Source: Gammaproteobacteria bacterium
GTDB taxonomy: Bacteria; Pseudomonadota; Gammaproteobacteria; Xanthomonadales; SZUA-36
Reading direction: 5' to 3'
NCBI GenBank assembly: GCA_024275935.1
Contig: JAJRYF010000081.1
Span: 1-40,190 of the forward strand
DNA: 40,190 nt
Position 1 is the first letter of the stretch. Every line of letters begins with the position of its first letter. Below the pieces are notes generated by a model that saw only the letters and a list, made by a program, of their open reading frames with translations, was not told the origin of the DNA and did no database searches. Positions 27,180-34,231 of this stretch are shown here, one piece after another. A program made the position numbers and the translations under genes.

Positions 27180-28340
27180 TCAAGCCCTGGTAAGCTGGTT
27201 AATGAGAGTGATTTCCGCGTCCAGTAAGGATTTCCTCCAGCCCCTAAATTTGGCTGGCAAATTGTTTAAGGGCCGTTGCCTGATTAGCGCCTCAAGTTCG
27301 CGCCTACTGGCAAGGCTGGCAGGGTCAAGATCATGCGCGGCAGCAATGTTGTTGACGGCTTCTTTCACCTCTTTAAGACAGGCTTTTTCTGTAGAGCTTA
27401 GTGGCATAAGTGGGCTGGTGACAGGCTCGCTATCAGCTTGCTTATGGCTTAGAGTGGTAATAATGTGGAGAATTTTTTCCCCATACAGGCGCAAAGATTT
27501 TGGATGTAGCTCGGCGCACTGATTGAGTGAGCTAATAGAGTCAGGTAGGCAGCGCGCAATTTGGCTTAACTCTTTATCTTTAAGAATAAAACTTCTTGGG
27601 AGATCATTTTTAATGGCAGTTTCTTCACGCCAGCGGCATAATTTCTGCAGCGTCCTTAGTTGCCTGTCATCCAGCCTCCAGGCATCTGTGAATTTCAAAT
27701 ATAAACTATCAATATCTGCTTCTTGCCTGGCTTTAAATAATTGTAACTGACTGTCTTGAGTCACCCAATCATAGCGACCACTCGAATGCAGCTGTACGCT
27801 TAGCTGCTGATAGACTATAGGTAGGTAGCTAACATCCATCGCCGCATAATGTAGCTGGGACTTGCGTAGTGGGCGCTGGAGCCAGTTTGAGCGGGTCTCG
27901 CCCTTATCGATTTCTATTTCCAGTTGCCATAATAGTAGTTTTTGATAACTAATCTGCAGGGCTTGTCCAAGCATGGCGGCGGCAAGCTGGGTATCAAACA
28001 TTGGCTCGGGCAGGCAGCCAAAGTATTGCTGTAGAATTTCCAGGTCTTCTGATGGGGAGTGTAGGATTTTTAAAATACTTGGGTTAGTGAATAAATTCTG
28101 TAATGGCCCAAAATCACTGATATTCAGAGGGTCAACTAACCAGACTGTTGTGCCGTTGCTAATTTGAATCAAGCCAAGTGCTGCAAAATAGGTGCGCTCA
28201 CGCACAAACTCTGTGTCTATAGCGATAACATCAGTACCTGCCCAAAGCCCCTCGGCGGCGGATAAGTCCTTGTCGGTGCAAAGAATTTGAGGCTGCTCGG
28301 CAGCGGTTTTAGCGGTTGCTAACTGTTGGCTTTGTGTCAT
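27180..28340 (-). CDS. rnd: Ribonuclease D
   Basis: The 386-residue 3'-5' exoribonuclease trims tRNA and other small-RNA 3' ends. The DEDD exonuclease domain (about 20-200) has exo I IAIDTEFVRERTY (Asp42, Glu44), exo II around HSPSEDLEIL with a following DTQLAA, and exo III HYAAMDVSYL (Tyr/Asp). An HRDC-type helical domain follows (about 215-300, DRQLRTLQKLCRWRE). The length agrees with E. coli RNase D (375). No good ribosome-binding site precedes the ATG, but upstream alternatives are lacking. Confidence 0.95.
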   Translation of the reverse strand: MTQSQQLATAKTAAEQPQILCTDKDLSAAEGLWAGTDVIAIDTEFVRERTYFAALGLIQISNGTTVWLVDPLNISDFGPLQNLFTNPSILKILHSPSEDLEILQQYFGCLPEPMFDTQLAAAMLGQALQISYQKLLLWQLEIEIDKGETRSNWLQRPLRKSQLHYAAMDVSYLPIVYQQLSVQLHSSGRYDWVTQDSQLQLFKARQEADIDSLYLKFTDAWRLDDRQLRTLQKLCRWREETAIKNDLPRSFILKDKELSQIARCLPDSISSLNQCAELHPKSLRLYGEKILHIITTLSHKQADSEPVTSPLMPLSSTEKACLKEVKEAVNNIAAAHDLDPASLASRRELEALIRQRPLNNLPAKFRGWRKSLLDAEITLINQLTRA

Positions 28341-28379
28341 AGGTGATAAAATCTGTGTTTGATATTGTTATTTCAGCAT

Positions 28380-28409
28380 TTTATAGTGTTTATAATCACT
28401 TGTCGTCAA
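28380..28409 (-). promoter_or_regulatory. Candidate sigma-70 promoter for rnd
   Basis: Read on the minus strand, TTGACG (28409-28404) and TATAAA (28385-28380) are 18 bases apart. Transcription would start near 28372, about 30 bases before the rnd start. It lies in the 155-base divergent gap shared with the plus-strand gene at 28496. Confidence 0.5.
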
Positions 28410-28495
28410 GCAATTTCTGCGGTATTGTGAGCCTGTTATAAAGTACATGTCCGCAAGTATACAGCGGAAATCTAATTATAAGTCAGGGAAGCGTT

Positions 28496-30511
28496 ATGTC
28501 AGTAGTTCGTTACGGTATGGATAAAATTGTATTAGCTTTATGTTTTACAGGGTTGATTGCTCTGCCTGGGTCTGTTCTGGCACAAGCTGAGCCAGCTGAA
28601 GAGCAGGCTCAGACTGAGCTTGCAACTGATGCGGTCGAAGATCAGGTTGAAAGCCTCAATTCTGTTGCCGGTACAGATGTGGAGGCCGTTGCTGAAGAGT
28701 TAGCAGAGGAGGTTGTTGCTGAAGTAAATTCGGTCAGCCCCGAGATTACCACCGAAGACCCTCAGATTGTTGAGCTTGTCGCTGACGACGCAGCGCCTGC
28801 TGAAGCTCCACGCCGCAGTGTGCGTAGACTTGGGATTGATCAAACCGAAGAGTTTTCATTAGATTTAAGCGCGCCAATAGTTCTCGCCCCAACAGCTGCC
28901 GAAATTGAGACTCCTGATGTAACTTTACCTAATGCAGAGCAAGATAGCCAACTACAAGATGTTTTAGTGCGTCTGGCGCTGGATCCGGCAGATGCTGTTG
29001 CATTAACGGAACGCAACGCCATACTTGCAGATGTGGTCACACAGGCAAATCAGGCTCTGGCAGCAGGCCAGTTGGGTTTAGCCAGGCGCTTGTCAACGGC
29101 AGTAGCCACGGTAAATTCAGAGCAGGCCGGATTAAATGGCGTGACTGCTGGGATTGCCGCACAAGTTGCAACGAATCAAGCTTTGAGTGAGGCAGTTGCC
29201 GATGTCGAAGCCGGGCGTTTATTCGGGCCCGATAGCGGTAATGCGTTTTCCCGCTATACGGCTATGCTCGCAGATAATCCGGAAAACCAGGCGGCGGCTG
29301 AAGGCATGGACTCATTGCTGAATAAGGCAATTGCAATTGCCAAAGAAGAAGCCGTTGCAGGTAATTATGAGGCAGCCTTGCAATTATTAAATCAGGCTGA
29401 AGCTATCCCGAATAGTTCTGCAGTAGTGGCTTCGGCGCGGACTGAAGTGGGCGCTTTATTGACCGATGTGCTGACAGGTTTGGATGCTGGGACAGTAGCT
29501 GCCATTGATAATGGTGACTTTGCTAAGGCAGAAACAGCTATTACTCAATTAGTGGCATTAGGCCATAGCAATGCAGAAGTAGAGTCTCTACGCGTACGCC
29601 TTGCTGATGCACGCCTGTACGGTGGTTTCAAGCCTGGGCAGCAAATTGCTGAAGCATTCACTGCTGGTCGCACTGGGCAAGCACCGAATATGATTGTGGT
29701 CCCTGCTGGGGAATTCCTTATGGGTTCTGCTCCTGGTGATGAGAATGCAGTTAAAAATGAGCAGCCTCAACGCCGCGTCAGTATTCTACGAGGCTTTGCG
29801 ATTGCCCAGCATGAGGTTAGCGTAGCGCAGTTCAGGTCATTTGTTGATGCTACTGGTTACCGTACAGATGCCGAGAACGCAGGCAAGTCAAGGGTATATG
29901 ATGAAAAAACCGGAACCTTGATAGAAAAGGAAGGGGTCAACTGGAGAGATGATTTTTACGGCGATAATGCTGATGCGGACTTACCGGTTATTCATGTCTC
30001 ATGGAATGATGCTACAGCCTATGCTGCATGGTTATCTGAGGGTACCGCACGCACTTATCGGCTGCCGACAGAAGCTGAGTTTGAATATGTTCAGCGCTCT
30101 GGTAGTCAGACCGCTTACTGGTGGGGTGATGGGGCTCCAGACAATGTAGTTGCTAACTTGACAGGCGACCGGGATAAATCTGAGTCACGCCGTCGTTGGA
30201 CCGGTGGATTTGGTCGGTATGGCGATGGTTATTGGGGGCCGGCTCCAGTAATGAGTTTTGTTAGTAACCCATTTGGGGTTTACGATATGGGCGGCAACGT
30301 CAGCGAATGGGTTGAGGATTGCTGGCATAGCACCTATGCTCAGGCACCAGCTGATAGCAGCGCCTGGGTTAACCCTGGTTGTAGCAGGCGGGTTATTCGT
30401 GGAGCTTCGTGGAGTTCAGACCCAGCTCAGGCACGCACAGCAGCGCGTTTATCGGCGGGTGCAGCCTCACGCTTTTCGCGGGTTGGTTTTCGTGTGGTCA
30501 GGGAGCTATAG
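28496..30511 (+). CDS. Secreted protein with formylglycine-enzyme-like (SUMF1) domain, catalytic cysteines absent
   Basis: The 671-residue protein has a signal peptide (to about residue 30, VLAQA), then an acidic Glu/Ala-rich low-complexity region (about 31-130), then an Ala-rich helical region (about 150-385) with TPR-like stretches, then a SUMF1 domain from about 400 (MIVVPAGEFLMGS) to the end, including PVIHVSWNDATAYAAWLS, YRLPTEAEFEYV, GVYDMGGNVSEWVED and a C-terminal FSRVGFRVV. Genuine formylglycine-generating enzymes have an active-site Cys pair after the RGGS motif. Here the region reads RVIRGASWSSDPAQART, with none. A Cys pair upstream (EDCW...NPGCSRR) is likely structural. No sulfatase is adjacent. 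AGGGAAG precedes the start. Confidence 0.85.
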   Translation: MSVVRYGMDKIVLALCFTGLIALPGSVLAQAEPAEEQAQTELATDAVEDQVESLNSVAGTDVEAVAEELAEEVVAEVNSVSPEITTEDPQIVELVADDAAPAEAPRRSVRRLGIDQTEEFSLDLSAPIVLAPTAAEIETPDVTLPNAEQDSQLQDVLVRLALDPADAVALTERNAILADVVTQANQALAAGQLGLARRLSTAVATVNSEQAGLNGVTAGIAAQVATNQALSEAVADVEAGRLFGPDSGNAFSRYTAMLADNPENQAAAEGMDSLLNKAIAIAKEEAVAGNYEAALQLLNQAEAIPNSSAVVASARTEVGALLTDVLTGLDAGTVAAIDNGDFAKAETAITQLVALGHSNAEVESLRVRLADARLYGGFKPGQQIAEAFTAGRTGQAPNMIVVPAGEFLMGSAPGDENAVKNEQPQRRVSILRGFAIAQHEVSVAQFRSFVDATGYRTDAENAGKSRVYDEKTGTLIEKEGVNWRDDFYGDNADADLPVIHVSWNDATAYAAWLSEGTARTYRLPTEAEFEYVQRSGSQTAYWWGDGAPDNVVANLTGDRDKSESRRRWTGGFGRYGDGYWGPAPVMSFVSNPFGVYDMGGNVSEWVEDCWHSTYAQAPADSSAWVNPGCSRRVIRGASWSSDPAQARTAARLSAGAASRFSRVGFRVVREL

Positions 30512-30525
30512 CCTCCCTCAATAAA

Positions 30526-31383
30526 TTAGTTATTTCTTAGACTATCCCGATTTACCTGACCGGTACGGATTGCCTGGAGTATTTTCGCCAAGCGTAAACC
30601 TGCCAGTTTTAATTGCTTTTCAATCAATTTAAGAGATTGCTGCTCATAGCGTGTGCTGATTGTAAGCTTCTCGGGGTAAACTTTGCCCACCACTAGCTGG
30701 TGGGAATCATTGGTCCATTCATCCACTGCTGATAAATTCCACTGACTACTGACGGCTTGCTTCGAGGGGATACTGCTACTCAGCTCCCATGCGAATCTTT
30801 GCCAATTAGGTTTGAGTTTGGTGATTATCGCTCTATCCCAGAGCTGATGCAGACGGACTTGATCTTGATGGTAGTTGACGGTAATAGTATTACCGCCACG
30901 GTCATCAGAGAATCCGGCGTGCAAGGGCTGGTGTAGGTCGCCAGTCAGGTGACAGAGCCAATTAAAGGCTTTACTTCGCTCAACTATGCTGAGCTGTTCT
31001 TGAGCTAAGCGGGCAGCAAAATATTTTATTTTCTCGGTAACGCAGCGACCGTCATGGCAGTCCCTCTCTCGTTGGTAGCTACCGGCATTACGGGGCAAGT
31101 TGACATAGTGGAATGGCCGGCTGTAGTCGTACTGCGGCAGTTCACGCACAATATCTGGCCAGTTGCAGGCGAATCTAAGACTGCTTGGGCTGGTGCTTAA
31201 AATTATTTCTTCAAGCCACTCTCTGGTTTCAGTATCTATTGACTCAATTGCTATTTTTCCAACAACCGCATGCCCATCTGCTCCCCAAGCGAAGCTGTGG
31301 GTTGGCAAACTAAGGGTTAGTATAGTTGCCGCAGTAAGTAGTAGACGCTGCTTAGAAGTAATCAGTAGATTGGAACATGCCAA
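30526..31383 (-). CDS. Secreted S1/P1-type zinc nuclease
   Basis: The 285-residue protein has a signal peptide ending at HSFA, so the mature chain would begin with Trp33. In P1 nuclease the N-terminal Trp itself binds zinc, and WGADGH then supplies His38. Other zinc-ligand blocks are conserved: [30 protein letters not shown] with H-x3-D-x5-H, a GGN loop (DDRGGN), and RLHQLWD. It should cleave single-stranded DNA or RNA outside the cytoplasm, perhaps for phosphate or nucleoside scavenging. The reading frame begins with TTG at 31383, 32 bases inside the end of fabA, and has only a weak ribosome-binding site. No in-frame ATG exists before the signal peptide. Confidence 0.9.
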   Translation of the reverse strand: MACSNLLITSKQRLLLTAATILTLSLPTHSFAWGADGHAVVGKIAIESIDTETREWLEEIILSTSPSSLRFACNWPDIVRELPQYDYSRPFHYVNLPRNAGSYQRERDCHDGRCVTEKIKYFAARLAQEQLSIVERSKAFNWLCHLTGDLHQPLHAGFSDDRGGNTITVNYHQDQVRLHQLWDRAIITKLKPNWQRFAWELSSSIPSKQAVSSQWNLSAVDEWTNDSHQLVVGKVYPEKLTISTRYEQQSLKLIEKQLKLAGLRLAKILQAIRTGQVNRDSLRNN

Positions 31384-31867
31384 CTTTTAAGTCTTTGGCT
31401 GTATAGATTTCTCGTTCGTCAACAAATACCTTGCCATCGGCTATCGCCATAATCAGGCGGCGTTCTATCAGGCGACTTATTTCCAGTTCATAGCGAACTG
31501 TTTTTGCCGTTGGCAATACCTGGCCGAAGAATTTTATTTCACCCGCACCGAGTGCGCGACCTTTACCTTTGTTGCCACGCCAGCCAAGGAAAAAGCCTAC
31601 TAGTTGCCAGAGAGCATCCACTCCCAGACAGCCTGGCATAACTGGGTCCCCGAGGAAATGCTCATCAAAAAACCAAAGCTCAGGATGAATATCGTATTCA
31701 GCAATTATTTTGCCCTTGCCATGGCTGCCACCAGTTGCAGTGATATCGACTATTCTGTCCACCATGCGCATATTTCCGCGCGGTAATTTGGCGGTATCCA
31801 GGCCAAATAATAGCCCTTCACCACAGTCGAGCATATCTTGTTTTGTGTAACTGGATTTTTGAGCCAT
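31352..31867 (-). CDS. fabA: 3-hydroxydecanoyl-ACP dehydratase/isomerase
   Basis: The 171-residue cytosolic enzyme dehydrates 3-hydroxydecanoyl-ACP and isomerises the trans-2 to the cis-3 product, opening the anaerobic route to unsaturated fatty acids. The length is as in E. coli (172), and the active-site residues His70 (FFDEHFLGD) and Asp84 ([12 protein letters not shown]) are at the same positions. [15 protein letters not shown] and a C-terminal DLKVGMFQ complete the family pattern. Its usual partner fabB is not adjacent. A nuclease gene overlaps its 3' end instead. Confidence 0.97.
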   Translation of the reverse strand: MAQKSSYTKQDMLDCGEGLLFGLDTAKLPRGNMRMVDRIVDITATGGSHGKGKIIAEYDIHPELWFFDEHFLGDPVMPGCLGVDALWQLVGFFLGWRGNKGKGRALGAGEIKFFGQVLPTAKTVRYELEISRLIERRLIMAIADGKVFVDEREIYTAKDLKVGMFQSTDYF

Positions 31868-31906
31868 AGGTTTATCATCATTAAAACTGGCATATTACTT
31901 GAGATT

Positions 31907-31935
31907 GCTATAAGTACGCCAGCGTATCTAGCCAA
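31907..31935 (-). promoter_or_regulatory. fabA promoter with a palindrome in its spacer
   Basis: On the minus strand TTGGCT (31935-31930) and TATAGC (31912-31907) are 17 bases apart. The spacer contains a perfect dyad TACGC-TG-GCGTA (31915-31926). A repressor bound there would block RNA polymerase. fabA is repressed by FabR or DesT-type regulators in relatives; whether this dyad is their site is not known. Confidence 0.5.
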
Positions 31936-31968
31936 ATAAACAGGCTCAAGTATTAAATGTTGATGAAA

Positions 31969-32055
31969 TGGTGCCGGGGGGGGGAATCGAACCCCCACTC
32001 TGTTACCAGAACTGGATTTTGAATCCAGCGCGTCTACCAGTTCCGCCACCCCGGC
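31969..32055 (-). tRNA. tRNA-Leu (anticodon CAA)
   Basis: The minus-strand sequence folds as a class II tRNA: acceptor stem GCCGGGG/CCCCGGC, D arm GGCGGAACTGGTAGAC, anticodon stem CTGGA/TCCAG with loop TTCAAAA (anticodon CAA at its centre), a long variable arm, and a T arm GGGGGTTCGATTCCCCC. The discriminator is A and the terminal CCA is encoded (31969-31971). It reads UUG codons. The extended variable arm and A73 are leucine identity features. Confidence 0.96.
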
Positions 32056-32073
32056 AGGGGTATAAGGGCGCTT

Positions 32074-32102
32074 AGTATGTAGGGCTAGAGGCTAACAGTC
32101 AA
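32074..32102 (-). promoter_or_regulatory. Promoter of tRNA-Leu inside the metX 3' end
   Basis: On the minus strand TTGACT (32102-32097) and CATACT (32079-32074) stand 17 bases apart, followed by a GC-rich discriminator (AAGCGCCC) of the kind that makes stable-RNA promoters stringent. The -35 lies within the last codons of metX, whose stop is at 32092-32094. Confidence 0.55.
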
Positions 32103-33237
32103 GGTTACGGAAATATTGACTGATAATTGGGCCAAAGTTATCAAAATCTACTAAGAATGAGTCATGCCCCTGAAGCGATGAAGGGGCATGGAACTCAACT
32201 CTCGAATGGCATGCTTCAAACGCATCTGCTAGTTGCTGTTGCTGGTGTAGCGGGAATAAAAGATCACTTTGAACCCCAATTATACAAGCTGATTTAAGCT
32301 CGGTGCCAGCTAATGCAGAGGCGACTCTGGCAGTATCGGGAAGGTCTGTAGAATGGCATAGTTTGCTGGGGTCACGAGTGATATCGAACCAATCCATAGC
32401 CCGGGAAAGACCGATGTAACTAGCTGGATCAAACTGCCCGATAAACCGTTCTGCCGAGGCCTGTAAATAGGATTCGATAGCGAAGTTCATACCCCAGGCA
32501 GTTGCTGGATAGCGAACCTGGTTATCACGACCGAAACGGCCTCGCCACTCCTCTGATGAGCGGTATGAGACCATGCCGATTTTACGCGCCAAGCGCATTC
32601 CATTTTGTGGCCAGCGGGCCTCAGTGTAAGCACCATTTTGCCAGTGCGGATCTTCACAAATTATTTCTCGCTGCAGCGAGCGAATGGCAATCGCATAAGG
32701 CTCGGCTGCAGCTGCGGTAGAAATTGCCAGTAAGTGAGAAGCGCGCCCCGGATTCTGCTTTAACCAGGCCAATGCTGTCATTCCACCCATTGATGGGCCG
32801 ACAACTACAGCAATATTTTTAATCCCCAAATGCTCTAAGAGCAAATTTGTTGAGCTGGCAATATCTTCAATCGTCAGCTCAGGGAAATCCAGTCGCCAAG
32901 GTTTATCAGTTGCAGGGTTGATACTGGCAGGTCCGGTTGAGCCTTTGCAGCTTCCCAGCGAATTCACACACACTACATGCCAGTGATTGGTGTCGATTGG
33001 CCGCCCGATTCCAACTATCGATTCCCACCAGCCTGGAGATGGGTCCTTAGAGCTAGAAGTCACATGGGCGGCCGGTGATAGGCCGGTAAAGAGTAATACC
33101 ACATTGCTACAGTCGGCATTTGGCTGGCCAAAGGTTTCATAAGCCAGTTGCAGGCTTGGTAGGCAGCCGCCGCGCTGAAATGCAAACGGCTTATCACTGG
33201 TAAATATTTCACTTCCCGAGGGTATATTGCTAAACAC
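32092..33237 (-). CDS. metX: MetX-family homoserine (or serine) O-acyltransferase
   Basis: The 381-residue alpha/beta-hydrolase enzyme transfers an acyl group (acetyl or succinyl) to an amino-acid hydroxyl in methionine or cysteine synthesis. The catalytic triad is Ser149 in VVGPSMGGM, Asp325 in GVQSDLLFP and His358 in QGHDSFL. GWWESIVG and NSLGSCKGSTGPASINP are family blocks. Typical MetX has GGSMGGM; here Pro148 replaces a Gly, and the oxyanion loop reads LFTGLSPAAH. I associate this version with serine O-succinyltransferases of xanthomonads, but only from memory. No metW follows, unlike in Pseudomonas. The start is GTG at 33237 behind AGAGAAG. Confidence 0.88.
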   Translation of the reverse strand: MFSNIPSGSEIFTSDKPFAFQRGGCLPSLQLAYETFGQPNADCSNVVLLFTGLSPAAHVTSSSKDPSPGWWESIVGIGRPIDTNHWHVVCVNSLGSCKGSTGPASINPATDKPWRLDFPELTIEDIASSTNLLLEHLGIKNIAVVVGPSMGGMTALAWLKQNPGRASHLLAISTAAAAEPYAIAIRSLQREIICEDPHWQNGAYTEARWPQNGMRLARKIGMVSYRSSEEWRGRFGRDNQVRYPATAWGMNFAIESYLQASAERFIGQFDPASYIGLSRAMDWFDITRDPSKLCHSTDLPDTARVASALAGTELKSACIIGVQSDLLFPLHQQQQLADAFEACHSRVEFHAPSSLQGHDSFLVDFDNFGPIISQYFRNLDC

Positions 33238-33251
33238 TGGCTTCTCTTATT

Positions 33252-33275
33252 TATTACTTAGACTATTACTTAGAC
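33252..33275. repeat. Perfect 12-bp tandem duplication in the metX upstream region
   Basis: TATTACTTAGAC occurs twice head to tail (33252-33263, 33264-33275) in the 68-92 base gap between the divergent metX and TrmB-like genes, just upstream of the metX start. It may be an operator repeat or simply slippage. Confidence 0.5.
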
Positions 33276-33329
33276 GAATATTACCCTAAGCAGGGGCAAT
33301 CGTCATTGTGTATGGGGTATTATGCGCCT

Positions 33330-34070
33330 ATGCGCTCACGGGAAATCATATCATCACAGAAAAGCAGCCATAAGTCGCTTAATAAGGTACTTGCTCGACA
33401 TTCCCAAAATCTTTGGCAGCAGCCTATAAAAGCGCACACTAGGGAAGCTTTTAATGCTTTTCTGGGTGCTTGCCAGAGCAGTTTGGAGTCCGGGTTTATC
33501 CTGGATGCTGGTTGTGGCACTGGTGCCAGCAGCTTACTTTTAGCGCAACAGCATCCGGATAAATTTGTGCTTGGAATAGATAAGTCGCCACAGCGTTTAG
33601 GTCGTGGTGAGTTGACTGTCGGGGAAAAGGACAGCCTTAGCAACGGCCTGGTACAGCGGGATAACTGGGCTTTATTGCGGGCTGAAGTAGCAGATTTCTG
33701 GCGTTTATTGGCAGAATATAAGCTGATACCTGAGAAAATTTGTATTTACTACCCGAATCCATGGCCAAAGTCCGCCCATTTTAAGCGTCGCTGGCATGGG
33801 CACCCAGTATTTCCTACTCTACTTAAATTAGGCGCACCGATAGAAGTGCGTAGTAATTGGAAGATATATTTGGATGAGTTTGCGCTGGCTACAGAGATTA
33901 TTACCGGTCAGTTACCAGTGGTGGAACGGTTGTCTGGGGCTGAGCTAGAGTCCGGTTCCGTAAGTCCTTTTGAGAAAAAGTATTTTCAAAGTGGGCATGA
34001 TTTGTGGTCGTTAATGGTGGCAGGGGACACAAACCTAGCTCCAATACCGTCGTTCCGGGGCGGCGAATAG
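33330..34070 (+). CDS. TrmB-like SAM-dependent methyltransferase with altered active-site residues
   Basis: The 246-residue protein matches tRNA (guanine-N7) methyltransferase TrmB in layout: SAM-binding loop FILDAGCGTGASSLLLA (57-72), LGID (81-84), the post-motif block YYPNPWPKSAHFKRRW (140-154), and a C-terminal FEKKYFQSGHDLWSLMV that parallels the TrmB ending. TrmB has PDPW, whose Asp is the annotated active-site residue (Asp144 in E. coli), and TDW; here they are PNPW (Asn143) and SNW (Asn176). It may be a paralogue with another substrate or reduced activity. In-frame starts at 33306 (TTG) and 33312 (ATG) are also possible; 33330 best fits the family N-terminus. The last few codons lie in a repeat element. 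Confidence 0.75.
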   Translation: MRSREIISSQKSSHKSLNKVLARHSQNLWQQPIKAHTREAFNAFLGACQSSLESGFILDAGCGTGASSLLLAQQHPDKFVLGIDKSPQRLGRGELTVGEKDSLSNGLVQRDNWALLRAEVADFWRLLAEYKLIPEKICIYYPNPWPKSAHFKRRWHGHPVFPTLLKLGAPIEVRSNWKIYLDEFALATEIITGQLPVVERLSGAELESGSVSPFEKKYFQSGHDLWSLMVAGDTNLAPIPSFRGGE

Positions 34071-34172
34071 CCGAGCCCGGAATCCAGGCGGGTGAGCTAA
34101 TGGCAGTAGCTTCGCGCATCTGGGTAGCGGCACTGGATCCCGGACAGCACTGTTCGTGATTCCGGGATGACG
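34048..34172 (+). repeat. Palindromic repeat element (125 bp) overlapping the TrmB-like stop
   Basis: Outer ends CGTCGTTCCGG (34048-34058) and CCGGGATGACG (34162-34172) are inverted repeats with two mismatches. An inner pair, CCGGAATCCAG and CTGGATCCCGG, adds a second arm. The pattern resembles the CGTCAT-CCGG repeats dispersed in many proteobacterial chromosomes and the element at 22891. It supplies the last codons and the stop of the TrmB-like gene and lies between convergent genes, where it may end transcripts. Confidence 0.6.
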
Positions 34173-34185
34173 CAGGTTTTTCGTC

Positions 34186-34205
34186 GTTCCCGTGCCGGCG
34201 GGAAG
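34186..34205 (+). repeat. Short GC-rich hairpin next to the larger repeat
   Basis: TTCCCG (34187-34192) and CGGGAA (34199-34204) form a stem with a six-base loop, preceded by TTTTTCGTCG. It looks like a partial or second copy of the same repeat family and stands 27 bases from the end of the MBL gene, so it could stop transcription from either side. Confidence 0.45.
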
Positions 34206-34231
34206 CAGCTTTCAGCCGAAGGCTTATCTAG

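Noticed and set aside
28496-30511. Annotation as a true formylglycine-generating enzyme
   Set aside because: The active-site cysteines after RGAS are absent and no sulfatase is adjacent, so only the fold name is justified.
31750-32049. 99-codon minus-strand frame beginning MAELVDALDSKSS
   Set aside because: Its start lies in tRNA-Leu and it overlaps fabA. This is the well-known false protein produced by translating a tRNA-Leu gene.
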